From Bolinopsis microptera (taxonomy: Eukaryota; Ctenophora; Tentaculata; Lobata; Bolinopsidae): a DNA stretch of 64,000 nucleotides. The stretch spans positions 17,161,475 through 17,225,474 of the forward strand of contig NC_087077.1 in the NCBI RefSeq assembly GCF_026151205.1, given 5' to 3'. The position numbers and the translations under genes were made by a program. Shown here piece after piece: positions 1 to 12,251 of the stretch (positions within the stretch are counted from its first letter, which is position 1; each line of letters opens with the position of its first letter). A model generated the notes under the pieces. That model saw only the letters and a list, made by a program, of their open reading frames with translations, was not told the DNA's origin and did no database searches.

Positions 1-1690
1 CTTGTCGGTCGTTTTCCTGACTATACCTACATTGAGTATTTCCCTGTGATGGAAGGAGAATCAAAACAATCCAAGTAAAAACTGAAAACGGCAACATAGC
101 TACCAGTCTTATAGAGAACTGGTGAACCTAAACGTGTAGGTAGGGTTACAGACAAACATAACGAACAACGTAAAAGCAATATTAAGAAGGTCATTATTCT
201 TATCTTCGCATAATATGCTATCAATTTGCAAAACCGCTTAATTTTATCAAGACATAATTACTGCACACTGTGAACTCGTCGGTATTTATTCTCGCATATT
301 TTGTGTCTACTTGGGTCATGAAATCTTTGTCCTACAGTCATCTGTACCGGGAATGATGACAATTTTTTATTGTTTCTTGAATATTCTCCGCAGAATTTTG
401 ATTAACGAGCTCGTAAATGAGTAAATCGTCACAACATGCCTATTAATTTCTGAGCTCCGCTTTGATCCTCTGATTAATGTGATTCCGAAGAATTCCCACT
501 GGTAAGAAAATGCCAATTATGTTGTTAAAGTCGAATTACGTTGAGAAATTTCGGGGATGAGGTAATGTGAGCGGGATTGTTACTAGGTACAGGATTAATA
601 ATCCTTCTCAGGGTTGACTATTAAGAATCCCTCTTATCTGGCTCCAACAAAGATCAGATCACGTCACCCAATCTGTGACGATCCATGGATTTATAGCTGA
701 TTAACATGGTAATTATGTAGTCCCTCACTCAAGTAATAGAGCGAAGCAGAGCCTCCTTAATATAGTTCATTTTATAGTTCATTATAGGGACAATAACATC
801 ACTGAAGTTGACGAATTTTTCTTCTCTCATATTATGTCGGTGAGAGACCAAGATAGGAAAGAATGTAGCGAACGCCAACTTGGCTGATAATGATTGCTAT
901 TCTGCTGAAGAATAGAGTTTGAAATCCATTCTCTCATACCATCTACAATCTACATCCAATGACAATGAGAAGAGTTTGTCAAGCGGAAGATAAATTTATG
1001 ATTCCTAGATGAAGTGGCAGACGAAAATCATGGAGGAGTTCAACGATTGTGCGAGATTCAGTTATTATACAGCTCAACTTTGATTAATATCAATGAACAG
1101 TGCTGACACCTTGAAAATGTATTCCTCGAAATATGGATCAGTGTTTCCTAGTCCACAGATAGCGCATCTCGCTGTCTTGGCGCTGCCCTCACCCACTGAA
1201 ACATTTTCAACCTTTGTTGTTGTTCTTTCCCTTTTCATCTCGAATCTTCGAATTATTTATGTCAAATACCGAGTCGTTTGTTTATAAATTAATTAAGCGG
1301 CTCGCTTCTAAATTCTTCTGCGCCGATGTATTCGTTCTCATTTATCATTATCTCATTTAAAAAACAGCCAAGCCGTTTATAATTATTCGTTTGTTTTGTG
1401 TCATTTCCTTTATTTAATGAATTGGGAACTTAAGAGAAGGTCAAAATTCCTCAGAATCTAACACATTTTGGCACAAAAGGTCTCGGACCGGTAAATGTAA
1501 TCGTAAAAACATTATACAGTATAAAATATAGAAGCTATTTGAGTATTAATCATACTGTTGATTATGGGTCACAAACCGTTTAATGAAATATTCGAACTTA
1601 CCTTAAAATTATGACTATTACGATGCATATTTCCAATTCCTGTACGTCGCACTATTATTTAGGTATTAAAGACGGCTGTACCAGTTCTTA
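1..1690. other. AT-rich region with no supported gene
   Basis: Only short ORFs occur on either strand, none with a recognisable domain or plausible exon structure. I see no repeat array or transposon end. It may hold the upstream part or introns of the gene ending at 1932. Confidence 0.5.
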
Positions 1691-1695
1691 CGAAT

Positions 1696-1932
1696 ATGTC
1701 AACCAACACTGATGGTGATGTTGGTGAAGACTATTCACTGCTGGCAAAGGAAGAAACAGAAGTGGAAAGCAACAAAGAGGAATATGCTTGCTCTGTCTGT
1801 GGAATGATTTTCTCTTTAGGGGACGACTTTACAGTTCATTATAGGGTGAATCATACAATAACTGAAACTGGAATTGACGAGGTTTCCGTCTCTGATATTT
1901 CTGTGAAAGGGAATGCTATCTTATTGATCTGA
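1696..1932 (+). CDS. Small protein with one C2H2 zinc finger
   Basis: A 78-residue ORF. The N-terminal third is acidic (rich in E and D). A single classical C2H2 finger lies near residues 32-53: Cys-x2-Cys-x12-His-x4-His (YACSVC then HYRVNH). A single finger gives no specific function; nucleic-acid or protein binding is the usual role. An acceptor-like TTTAG sits at 1658-1662, and the frame is open from there through the ATG. So this is either a small gene whose leader is trans-spliced or the last exon of a longer gene. A poly(A) signal cluster (AATAAATAAA) follows at about 2481, so the 3' UTR would be about 550 bp. Gene reality is likely but unproven. Confidence 0.45.
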   Translation: MSTNTDGDVGEDYSLLAKEETEVESNKEEYACSVCGMIFSLGDDFTVHYRVNHTITETGIDEVSVSDISVKGNAILLI

Positions 1933-2687
1933 ACATAAATTATAATTTTGGAGACGTATTATTATATGTTGATTTTAGCTGAATTTATCGAGTTTGTTTT
2001 CTCGAATCGACTCAGTGAGAAGCAGAATATTTGAGATTTGAAGATGAAATGTAACTTCCAATAACAGGGAGAGTGGGATCATCATCTGTATCTCAATTTA
2101 GTTTTTATATTTATTTGTTATAATATATTTAAGTAGTGCTTTTTATTGAAATCATATTTTGCAGCTTTATTTTAATCCAAAGTGTTTCGACAAAACTTAA
2201 CTTGATTTAGAAATACAATCGAGGGCGATAACTAGGACAGTAAAACCAAGATTTAAATTTAATTTGACCAAATTCGACTTATTTGGATCGGTAGATCTAC
2301 TGTTTGTGTTGAATCTCGAAACATTTAATGTCAGATGTTCTTTAAACCATATTATATGTAATAATGTTTTGCAAATATCTTAGCTTTCCAATTAATAATT
2401 TTATCCAAGAAGTATAATCTTTGACATCTTGATAATTCTTTAGGAGTCTTGGGTTCTGTGTGTCTCAATGATCGGTGACAAATAAATAAAAATGATCGTT
2501 CCACCAAATTTGGTTTCGTGTTTCTTGTTTACCAGCTTTTTTCTAAAGTTTAAATACTCAAGGAATTCAAACGATTGAAAATGCTACACTTTACTTCTGA
2601 TTTGAACTAGATGATGTAAACGAAGCTAGAAACGAATATAATTATAAGTAATTTAATTTACTTATCTGTAGAGGATACCAATGGTAA
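1933..2687. other. 3' UTR and spacer between the zinc-finger ORF and ALKBH1
   Basis: AT-rich, no ORF of note. AATAAA-type signals near 2481-2490 probably end the upstream transcript. CTGTAG at 2667-2672 is an acceptor-like site 15 bases before the ALKBH1 ATG. Confidence 0.4.
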
Positions 2688-5600
2688 ATGGAAGAAATCC
2701 AAGACATCCTGAAGATAACGTTTAAAAGTCTGAAGAAGAAAGATGCGGACTTGAAAAATGTTTTGGATACACGTTGTCAAAAATGCTGCCGGAATTTAGT
2801 TCTTGAACAAAATTTCAAAAGAGGTATAATAACTTCCAAATGACACGTCATTTCACCATATTACGGAAAATTCCTTGATTTCACCCTCTACTTGCAATCT
2901 TATATCCAGGGCCCCTAATCCCCTTATCTCCAGGGCTCCCTAATCACCTTATCACCAGGGTCCCCTAATTATCTTATCTCCAGGGCCCCCTAATTATCTT
3001 ATCTCCAGGCCCCCTAATTATCATATCTCCAGGCCCCCTAATTATCATATCTCCAGGCCCCCTAATTATCTTATATCCAGGCCCCCTAATTATCTTATAT
3101 CCAGGGCCCCCTAATTATCTTATCTTCAGGTCCCCTAATTATCTTATTTCCAGGCCCCCTAATTATCTTACATCCATGGCCCCCTAATTATCTTATCTCC
3201 AGGCCCCCTAATTATCTTATATCCATGGCCCCCTAATTATCTTATCTCCAGGCCCCCTAATAATCATATATCCAGGCCCCCTAATTATCTTATCTCCAGG
3301 GCCCCCTAATTATCTTATATCCAGGCCCCCTAATTATCTTATCTCCAGGGCCCCCTAATTATCTTATCTCCAGGCCCCCTAATTATCTTATATTCATGGC
3401 CCCCTAATTATCTTATCTCCAGGCCCCCTAATAATCATATATCCAGGCCCCCTAATTATCTTATCTCCAGGCCCCCTAATTATCTTATCTCCAGGGCCCC
3501 CTAATTATCTTATATCCAGGCCCCCTAATAATCATATATCCAGGCCCCCTAATTATCTTATCTCCAGGGCCCCCTAATTATCTTATATCCAGTGCCCCCT
3601 AATTATCTTATCTCCAGGCCCCCTAATTATCTTATATCCATGGCCCCCTAATTATCTTATCTCCAGGCCCCCTAATAATCATATATCCAGGCCCCGTAAT
3701 TATCTTATCTCCAGGGCCCCCTAATTATCTTATCTCCAGGCCCCCTAATTATCTTATCTCCAGGGCCCCCTAATTATCTTATATCCAGGCCCCCCAATCA
3801 CCTTATCTTCAGGGCCCCCTAATTATCTTATCTCCAGGCCCCCTAATTATCTTATCATCAGGGCCCCCTAATTATCTTATCTCCAGAACCCCGTAGCGAC
3901 CCACCCTCTGAACACCTCTCCCCTCCATCCTCTTGGTCTGTCTACTCTCACTCCAACTACCCCGGTCTATTGGTTGTGAAGGGAGCGTTCTCACCTGATG
4001 GACTTACAGATCTACTGAGCAAACTGCTGTTAGACTACCAAGTCCAAGATAAATGGGGAGCTGATGTTAGGTTTTATTATTTTCTTTATCCGAAGACTTT
4101 TTAGAGTAGAATAGTTTTTGTCAAGTACTAGGATTTGTAATTTTCATCTTTTTACCGACCTTTATAAAGTTAGCTTACAAACTGTAGCACGAGGCACCCA
4201 CCCACTTGATTTTAGAATGATAACTTTAGATTTCAAAGATTAATGAACGTTAGAAATCTTGTGCAGGTCAAATCTAAGTTGTCTTGGAATAACTTGCCCT
4301 GAAAGCAAAAGTTACTGGTCTACTACAGACGATCAAGAACATCTTCTCATTGATAAACTCCGCTGGGTTTCAAATGGGTAAGCATGTCCATCATAATCCT
4401 CCACTTCAATGATATGCAGTATAGGTACATGATACATCTTAATTTTCTAGATGAAAAAGTAATTTGAGGTGATAATTGAGTTTAATAATGACTTGAATAG
4501 TTTTCAAAAACTAGGAGTAGGATGCGTTCTTTTGCACTTACTTTACAGCTCACTTTACAGCTTACTTTACAGCTTACTTTACAGCTTACTTTACAGCTTA
4601 CTTTACAGCTTACTTTACAGCTTACTTTATCTAATCTAAACCTTCCTTTGCAGCTATCATTTTGACTGGACTAAGCGAGAGTATCGGACAGGGTTCAAGT
4701 CTCAATTTCCTGACGATCTGGCAGATATTGGTTACAGTGTCGTGAAAAGGTTGGGGGGGGGGGGGGGGGGGGGGTCCAACCCGATGTCCGATATGAGGGT
4801 TGATGAGGCCAAAATCGGAATCGGAAAAATCGGAAAAATCGGAAAATTGAGAAATTTACAGAATCGATCTCTAAAACCTCTCAGAAGTGATATAATTCAA
4901 CCAGAACCCCTACATATGCTATATTGTTATAAGAAAACAAACCAATTGGACATTCCAATAGTATGTTTTATGTGTTTTTCCACTGCAGGGGCTTATTAGT
5001 ATGCTCACTACTAGTTGGAGTTGTCATGTACTCCCAGACCCGAGTGCTTTGGCCTTTTGACGTGACATCGATTGTTAAATTGTTTCTGCTCATTAATTTT
5101 ATCCCTGTTACTTGTTATTATGTATTAGTACAACACTAGGTACCGGGTTATATTTTGTGGTCCGGTCTTAAAACATACCATGATATCACTAGTACACTGC
5201 ACCTTAAATGTATACCAGTAGTAGTCAAGTACATTTGTATCGTAACACATGCTTGGCTGGGGGATCATGTTTTGTGTCCGTTCGGTACCCTATATTTTCA
5301 AAACGGAAAAAAAGTAGGGCGAACAAAAACGGACAAAAACAGACAAAACATTTACATGTCCTCCTCCTCCCTAGTCTTCCTCCTCCTTCTCATCAGTCCT
5401 CCTCCTCCTCCTAAGTCTTCCTCCTCCTCCTGAGTCCTTCTCCTCCTCAGTTCTCTTCAGTCCTCTTCCTGACTCCTCGTCCTCGTCCTCGTCCTTCTCC
5501 TCAATCCTCCTCACCCTGCTCCTCAGTCCCCTCCTCCTCCTCAGTCCTACTCCCAGTCCTCCTCCTTCTCCTTCTCCTCCTCCTCCTCCTCATTTCTCCT

Positions 5601-8600
5601 CCTCATTTCTCCTCCTCATCCTCCTCCTCCTTCTCCTCCCCATCAGTCCTCCTGAGTCCTCATAGTCGTCATCCTCCTCCTCATCCTCGTCCACCTCCTG
5701 AGTCCTCCTTCTGAGTCCTCCTCCTCATCCTCCTCCTCAGTCATCCTCCTCTTCCTCCTCAGTCCTCCCCAGTCCTCCTCCTCCTCAGTCCTCCTCCTCC
5801 TTAGTCCTCCTCCTCCTCACCAATCAGCTGCTCCTCTTCCTCAGTCCTCCCTCTCCTCTTCAGTCCTCCTCCTCCTCAGTCCTCCTCCTCCTCAGTCCTC
5901 CTCGGTCCTTCTCCTCCTCCTCAGTCCTCCTCGGTCCTTCTCCTCCTCCCCAATCCTTCTCTTTCTCCTCAGTCTTCCTCCTTCTCCTCCTCCTCCTCCT
6001 CAGTTCTCCTCCTCAACCTCCTCCTCCTTCTCCTCTTCCTTCTCCTCCTAATCAGTCCTCCTCCTCAGTCGTCCTCTTCATGTCCTTAGTCATCGTCCTC
6101 ATCCTCATCGTCCTTAGTCCTCGTCCTCATCCTCCTAGTCCTCGTCCTTAGTCCTCGTCCTCATCCTCCTAGTCCTCGTCCTGGTCCTCCTCTGTCCTCC
6201 TCAGTCCTCCTTCTCCTCAGTCCTCAGTCCTCCTCCTCAGTCCTCAGTCCTCCCCCAGTCCTCCTTCTCCTCCTCCTCATCCTCAGTCCTCCTCCTCCTT
6301 CTCTTTCTTATCAGTCCTCCTCCTCAGTCCTCGCTCTCGTCCTCGTCCTCAGTCCTTTTCGTCCTTAGCCCTCGCGTTCTCTTAGTCCTCCTCCTCCCCG
6401 TCCTCAGTCCTCCTCTTCCTCCTCACCAATCCTGCTCCTCTTCCTCAGTCCTCCCTCTCCTCTTCAGTCCTCCTCCTCCTCCTCTGTCCTTCTGGGTCCT
6501 TCTCCTCCTCATCAGTCCTCCTCCTCCTCAGTCTTCCTCCTTCTCCTCCTCCTCCTCTCTTTTAATGTTATTTAAAATTGTGTAGACTATTCTTTGTATC
6601 TAACTGAGGATTGGAAGTTTGAGAAAGGACCATGGTCAATGGTCATTAACCGTGCTACCCATTTCTGCAGATAGCCTGTTACAAATTGTGGAGACAATTT
6701 AAATCAAAAGTTACTAAAGCGTTCCCTATTTGTTACTATTGTTATTACCAACCGTACCTCTTTCAATTGTGGACCGGGGTGGATGTTTCTGTCAAACAAG
6801 AGTTGATACGACAGTGTGTTGTTTTTCGGACGAAACGATTCTTGTTTGGAACTAGAAACCATTTTGGGGTTCTGGGACCACCACCAATCGATTTCTTGTC
6901 ATATTTAAGTACAGAAATAGCTACATATATCGCCTAGAAACCTCAGAGGAAAGATTTAAATTTTCCCGATTTTTCCGATATGAGGGTTGATGAGGCCAAA
7001 ATCGGGATCGGAATGATCGGAAATGATCGGGTTGGACCCCCCCCCAAAGGTTACAAGATAGTAATTGAATTTAAATTTGCACTATAAAAATTGATTTCAA
7101 AGACATAAGTTAAAATAATATCCTCACGTTACGCACTAACACATTAATATTACTCCAGCTTGCATTATATAATAACTAGAAAACCCGTGGTCACAGGTGA
7201 CAGGGAGAAAGCTAATAGTATTTTTTGTTAATAAGTTTAAATCGCGTCAAAAAATATCCGTCACAACCAAAGATACAGCCGACTTAAATGTTGCTCTTAC
7301 TTAACACAGCGTAATATCAACAAAACCGATCAAAATGACGTTAAAACAATCATTGCACGTGCACGTGCGCGCGTGTAATAACTCAAATACCCTCGTTACC
7401 GTGGTAACTACGCAAGTTCATATTTCTCATCTAATTTGCACGTGGGCGGTCGTACATACAGACAACATAAATAATTCTTTGAATTATAGTAGAGATAGTT
7501 GGTTCTAAAAGAATAAGCAGTTACATCACTGCTTATAATGTGATAACATTATTTTCACAACTTTGAGTCGTGAAAATAGTTTTATCCAACGAGTTTGATA
7601 AAACGAGTTACATACCGAGTTTGACGAGGTGTGTAACTCATGTTATCATAAGAGTAATTAAACTCTTGATTTCAGTCTGAGAGTCAGCAGTGACGTGAAG
7701 CCAGACTCAGCAATAATGAACTTTTATCATCCAGGAGATACTCTCTCCTTCCACACAGATGAACTTGAGTGGGATCTGAGCAAGCCTCTTGTATCGATTA
7801 GCTTAGGTATGCGGGCTTTTCAAATATATTTCTTATCCAGATCAGTTAAGAATTTACCTGATCAAGCTCTGATATTGATCCTAAAAACGTATAAAGTACG
7901 AATACGACCGTGAAAATTTAGTGTTGTCAATTATATTCGACTCCTCGAATAACCCCTCAAATAACCCCTCAAATAACCACTCAAATAACCCCTCAAATAA
8001 CCCCTCAAATAACCCCTCAAATAACCCCGCAAATAACCCCTCAAATAACCCCTCAAATAACCCCTCAAATAATCCCTCAAATAACCCCTCAAATAACCCT
8101 TCAAATAACCCCTCAAATAACCCCTCAAATAACCCCGCAAACAACCCCTCAAATAACCCCTCAAACAACCCCTTAAACAACCCCTCAAATAACCAGATTT
8201 ACCGGGAATACTCTGTGTGGGAGGAACAACAAAGTCTGACCCACCCATCTCCCTCCTCCTCACGCACGGAGATATCATCATTCTGTCAAATACCCCTCAA
8301 ATAACCCCTCAAATAACCCCTCAAATAACCCCTCAAATAACCCCTCAAATAACCAGGTTACCGGGAATACTCTGTGTGGGAGGAACAACAAAGTCTGACC
8401 CTCCCATCTCCCTCCTCACGCACGGAGATATCATCATTCTGTCAAATAACCCCTCAAATAACCCCTCAAATAACCCCTCAAATAACCCCTCAAATAACCC
8501 CTCAAATAACCCCTCAAATAACCAGGTTTACCGGGAATACTCTGTGTGGGAGGAACAACAAAGTCTGACCCTCCCATCTCCCTCCTCCTCACGCACGGAG

Positions 8601-8908
8601 ATATCATCATTCTGTCTGGACCCTCTCGTCTGGCATACCACGCTGTACCTAAGGTCTTCACCTCATACCATGTGAGAACATGCGAGCATGAGGTGGTTAG
8701 TAGTTCAGACTTGAAAAGTGAGGAGGATCACAATGTTGGGTCGGATGTACCGCGCTGGATAAGTCAGTTTGTTGATGGCTTGTCTTCAGACCGGTTAGAG
8801 AAGATTGATAAGTCCTTATCTGCTGAAGAGTTGAAGGAGAGGATCAGAAAGTTTTTGCCGAGGACAAGATTCAATATCAGTATTAGGCAGGTAGAAAAAT
8901 ATGAGTGA
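2688..8908 (+). CDS. ALKBH1: AlkB homolog 1, Fe(II)/2-oxoglutarate-dependent dioxygenase
   Basis: Six exons join in frame: 2688-2823, 3887-4070, 4267-4377, 4654-4749, 7676-7806 and 8526-8908 (346 aa; human is about 390). The family demethylates nucleic acids; ALKBH1 acts on tRNA m1A and mitochondrial tRNA-Met, and other substrates are debated. Seen in the sequence: the N-terminal motif NYPGLL, then KLRWVSNGYHFDWT as in human KLRWVTVGYHYNW. Exon 5 carries the iron-binding H-x-D (SFHTDELEWDLSKP). Exon 6 has THGDIIILSGPSRLAYHAVP with the distal iron His, and RFNISIRQV with the 2-oxoglutarate-binding Arg. All catalytic residues are present. AATAAA follows the stop at about 8928. Odd points: intron 1, intron 3 and intron 5 hold tandem repeats made of acceptor-like sequence, intron 4 holds a 2.3-kb G-tipped transposon three bases past the donor, and exon 6 has two partial upstream copies. 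Identity is secure; the exact first exon is less so. Confidence 0.93.
2905..3886 (+). repeat. Minisatellite of about 23-24 bp filling ALKBH1 intron 1, ending at the acceptor
   Basis: About 40 copies of a unit of the form CTAATTATCTTATCTCCAG followed by GGCCCC. Each copy looks like a complete 3' splice site: a branch-point-like CTAAT, a pyrimidine-rich stretch and CAG. The last copy (TTATCTCCAG, ending at 3886) is the acceptor needed to join exon 1 to exon 2 in frame. A subset of copies has variant ends such as TATATCCATGG or AATCATATATCC. Confidence 0.9.
4540..4630 (+). repeat. Tandem 12-bp repeat of acceptor-like sequence in ALKBH1 intron 3
   Basis: About eight copies of CTTACTTTACAG lie 25-110 bases before the exon 4 acceptor (CCTTTGCAG, ending 4653). 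Each ends in a TACAG that resembles a 3' splice site. Confidence 0.9.
4753..7045 (+). mobile_element. G-tipped non-autonomous DNA transposon in ALKBH1 intron 4
   Basis: The left end is a run of 22 G followed by TCCAACCCGAT. The right end is ATCGGGTTGGA followed by 9 C, so the tips are inverted repeats. The flanks AAAGGTT (4746-4752) and AAAGGTT (7046-7052) form a 7-bp target-site duplication. Inside each tip the same block (CCGATATGAGGGTTGATGAG, continuing into CCAAAATCGG) appears in the same orientation at about 4786 and 6975. The interior holds a module at about 5260-5357 shared with the element at 21848-26937, then a TCC array. No transposase ORF is visible. The insertion lies within the 5' splice site of exon 4 and duplicated the AAAG/GTT donor sequence. 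Confidence 0.85.
5358..6560 (+). repeat. Degenerate TCC (polypyrimidine) array inside the G-tipped element
   Basis: About 1.2 kb of TCC triplets interrupted by CAGTCC and GAGTCC variants. ORFs read through it are low-complexity serine, proline or leucine artefacts. Confidence 0.9.
7530..7660 (+). other. Three consecutive stem-loops in ALKBH1 intron 4
   Basis: GATAACAT near 7541 and ATGTTATC near 7640 bracket three short hairpins: TTTTCAC/GTGAAAA, GTTTTATC/GATAAAAC and TTACA/TGTAA. Their loops share a CGAGTTTGA-like core. This looks like the body of a small MITE. Further upstream, about 7435-7500 shares a GTGGGCGGTCGTACAT segment with about 54228. Confidence 0.5.
7946..8525 (+). repeat. 12-bp minisatellite (CAAATAACCCCT) in ALKBH1 intron 5
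   Basis: Three blocks (about 7946-8195, 8285-8355 and 8445-8525) of the unit CAAATAACCCCT, separated by partial copies of exon 6. Each block ends in CAAATAACCAG, where CCCT has become CCAG. The last of these CAG ends at 8525 and is the acceptor of exon 6. Confidence 0.9.
8194..8445 (+). pseudogene. Two truncated copies of the start of ALKBH1 exon 6
   Basis: Copies at about 8194-8284 and 8355-8444 repeat the first roughly 90 bases of exon 6 (starting at 8526), each with its own upstream CCAG. Both stop after the codons for IILS and run straight back into the 12-bp repeat. Copy 2 lacks one T after the acceptor and one CTC codon. Splicing to either would give a protein lacking the distal iron ligand unless the repeat blocks were also read through. 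Confidence 0.85.
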
Positions 8909-9215
8909 ATAAGCTACTTTGCGTCGAAAATAAATCTTTCGTGATTCCATTTCTTTATTTGTTGGTAAAATTGTTGCATTTTTGATCTTCGATATGTTAT
9001 GCAGTTTTGTATGTTGAATATGATTATATCATATTAAAGTATTAAGTTCTTAATAATGTAATATACAGATTTAATTGATATTTTATTAGTTCATTTTCTT
9101 ATCACAGTTCAATGTTTCATTACACACACTACGCAATGTATCCCAACTTAAAATGATAGTTACCCTGTTAGTAAAAACAGCGTAGGTATCTTTAACAGAA
9201 TCATGTCGTGCAACT
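8909..9215. other. ALKBH1 3' UTR and spacer
   Basis: AATAAA lies about 20 bases after the stop codon. The rest is AT-rich with no ORF of note. The 51-bp array begins just after it. Confidence 0.5.
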
Positions 9216-12200
9216 TCTAATACCCTATACTTTATAAGCAGAATGGTTCCATACAGTTGTAGTATTTCTTTACCCTATACTTTATAAGCAGAATGGTTCC
9301 ATACAGTTGCAGTATCTTTAACAGAACCATGTCGTGCAACTTCTAATACCCTTTACTTAATAAGCAGAATGGTTCCATACAGTTGCAGTATTTCTAATAC
9401 CCTATACTTTATAAGCAGAATGGTTCCATACAGTTGTAGTATTTCTAATACCCTATACTTTATAAGCAGAATGGTTCCATACAGTTGCAGTATTTCTAAT
9501 ACCCTATACTTTATAAGCAGAATGGTTCCATACAGTTGCAGTATTTCTAATACCCTTTACTTTATAAGCAGGATGGTTCCATACAGTTGCAGTATTTCTA
9601 ATACCCTATACTTTATAAGCAGAATGGTTCCATACAATTGCAGTATTTCTAATACCCTATACTTTATAAGCAGAATGGTTCCATACAGTTGCAGTATTTC
9701 TTTACCCTTTACTTTATAAGCAGAATGGTTCCATACAGTTGCAGTATTTCTTTACCCTATACTTTATAAGCAGAATGGTTCCATACAGTTGCAGTATTTC
9801 TAATACCCTATACTTTATAAGCAGAATGGTTCCATACAGTTGCAGTATTTCTAATACCCTTTACTTTATAAGCAGGATGGTTCCATACAGTTGCAGTATT
9901 TCTAATACCCTATACTTTATAAGCAGAATGGTTCCATACAATTGCAGTATTTCTAATACCCTATACTTTATAAGCAGAATGGTTCCATACAGTTGCAGTA
10001 TTTCTTTACCCTATACTTTATAAGCAGAATGGTTCCATACAGTTGCAGTATTTCTAATACCCTTTACTTTATAAGCAGAATGGTTCCATACAGTTGCAGT
10101 ATTTCTAATACCCTATACTTTATAAGCAGAATGGTTCCATACAGTTGCAGTATTTCTTTACCCTATACTTTATAAGCAGAATGGTTCCATACAGTTGCAG
10201 TATTTCTAATACCCTATACTTTATAAGCAGAATGGTTCCATACAGTTGCAGTATTTCTTTACCCTATACTTTATAAGCAGAATGGTTCCATACAGTTGCA
10301 GTATTTCTAATACCCTTTACTTTATAAGCAGAATGGTTCCATACAGTTGCAGTATTTCTAATACCCTATACTTTATAAGCAGAATGGTTCCATACAGTTG
10401 CAGTATTTCTTTACCCTATACTTTATAAGCAGAATGGTTCCATACAGTTGCAGTATTTCTAATACCCTATACTTTATAAGCAGAATGGTTCCATACAGTT
10501 GCAGTATTTCTAATACCCTTTACTTTATAAGCAGAATGGTTCCATACAGTTGCAGTATTTCTAATACCCTATACTTTATAAGCAGAATGGTTCCATACAG
10601 TTGCAGTATTTCTTTGTCGTGCAACTTCTAATACCCTATACTTTATAAGCAGAATGGTTCCATACAGTTGTAGTATTTCTAATACCCTTTACTTTATAAG
10701 CAGAATGGTTCCATACAGTTGCAGTATTTCTAATACCCTATACTTTATAAGCAGAATGGTTCCATACAGTTGCAGTATTTCTTTACCCTATACTTTATAA
10801 GCAGAATGGTTCCATACAGTTGCATTATTTCTAATACCCTATACTTTATAAGCAGGATGGTTCCATACAGTTGCAGTATTTCTTTGTCGTGCAACTTCTA
10901 ATACCCTATACTTTATAAGCAGAATGGTTCCATACAGTTGTAGTATTTCTAATACCCTTTACTTTATAAGCAGAATGGTTCCATACAGTTGTAGTATTTC
11001 TAATACCCTATACTTTATAAGCAGAATGGTTCCATACAGTTGCAGTATTTCTAATACCCTATACTTTATAAGCAGAATGGTTCCATACAGTTGCAGTATT
11101 TCTAATACCCTATACTTTATAAGCAGAATGGTTCCATACAGTTGCAGTATTTCTTTGTCGTGCAACTTCTAATACCCTATACTTTATAAGCAGAATGGTT
11201 CCATACAGTTGTAGTATTTCTAATACCCTATACTTTATAAGCAGAATGGTTCCATACAGTTGTAGTATTTCTAATACCCTTTACTTTATAAGCAGAATGG
11301 TTCCATACAGTTGCAGTATTTCTAATACCCTATACTTTATAAGCAGAATGGTTCCATACAGTTGCAGTATTTCTTTACCCTATACTTTATAAGCAGAATG
11401 GTTCCATACAATTGCAGTATCTTTAACAGAATCATGACGTGCAACTTCTAATACCCTATACTTTATAAGCAGAATGGTTCCATACAGTTGTAGTATTTCT
11501 AATACCCTTTACTTTATAAGCAGAATGGTTCCATACAGTTGCAGTATTTCTTTACCCTATACTTTATAAGCAGAATGGTTCCATACAGTTGCAGTATCTT
11601 TAACAGAATCATGACGTGCAACTTCTAATACCCTATACTTTATAAGCAGAATGGTTCCATACAGTTGTAGTATTTCTAATACCCTTTACTTTATAAGCAG
11701 AATGGTTCCATACAGTTGCAGTATTTCTAATACCCTATACTTTATAAGCAGAATGGTTCCATACAGTTGCAGTATTTCTAATACCCTATACTTTATAAGC
11801 AGAATGGTTCCATACAGTTGCAGTATTTCTTTGTCGTGCAACTTCTAATACCCTATACTTTATAAGCAGAATGGTTCCATACAGTTGTAGTATTTCTAAT
11901 ACCCTTCACTTTATAAGCAGAATGGTTCCATACAGTTGCAGTATTTCTAATACCCTATACTTTATAAGCAGAATGGTTCCATACAGTTGCAGTATTTCTT
12001 TACCCTATACTTTATAAGCAGAATGGTTCCATACAGTTGCAGTATCTTTAACAGAATCATGACGTGCAACTTCTAATACCCTATACTTTATAAGCAGAAT
12101 GGTTCCATACAGTTGTAGTATTTCTAATACCCTTTACTTTATAAGCAGAATGGTTCCATACAGTTGCAGTATTTCTAATACCCTATACTTTATAAGCAGG

Positions 12201-12251
12201 ATGGTTCCATACAGTTGTAGTATTTCTAATACCCTATACTTTATAAGCAGA
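9216..12251 (+). repeat. 51-bp minisatellite derived from the PCC1 start region
   Basis: Roughly 55 units of 51 bp, some with 15-40 bp insertions (variants containing TCGTGCAACTTC or TCTTTAACAGAATCATG). Every unit contains ACTTTATAAGCAGAATGG: an acceptor-like AGCAG followed by an ATG. Because 51 is a multiple of three and one frame is open, runs of units encode a 17-residue repeat MVPYSCSISNTLYFISR. The final unit runs without a break into the PCC1 coding sequence, giving MVPYSCSISLPFPSER. Confidence 0.92.

Noticed and set aside
5155..6560. ORFs in the first TCC array (serine- and proline-rich)
   Set aside because: Low-complexity read-through of a microsatellite inside a transposon.
7881..8304. 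NNPS and GLFE repeat ORFs
   Set aside because: They come from the 12-bp intronic minisatellite of ALKBH1.
9216..12251. CRISPR-like array
   Set aside because: Units are contiguous with no unique spacers and the context is a eukaryotic gene start.
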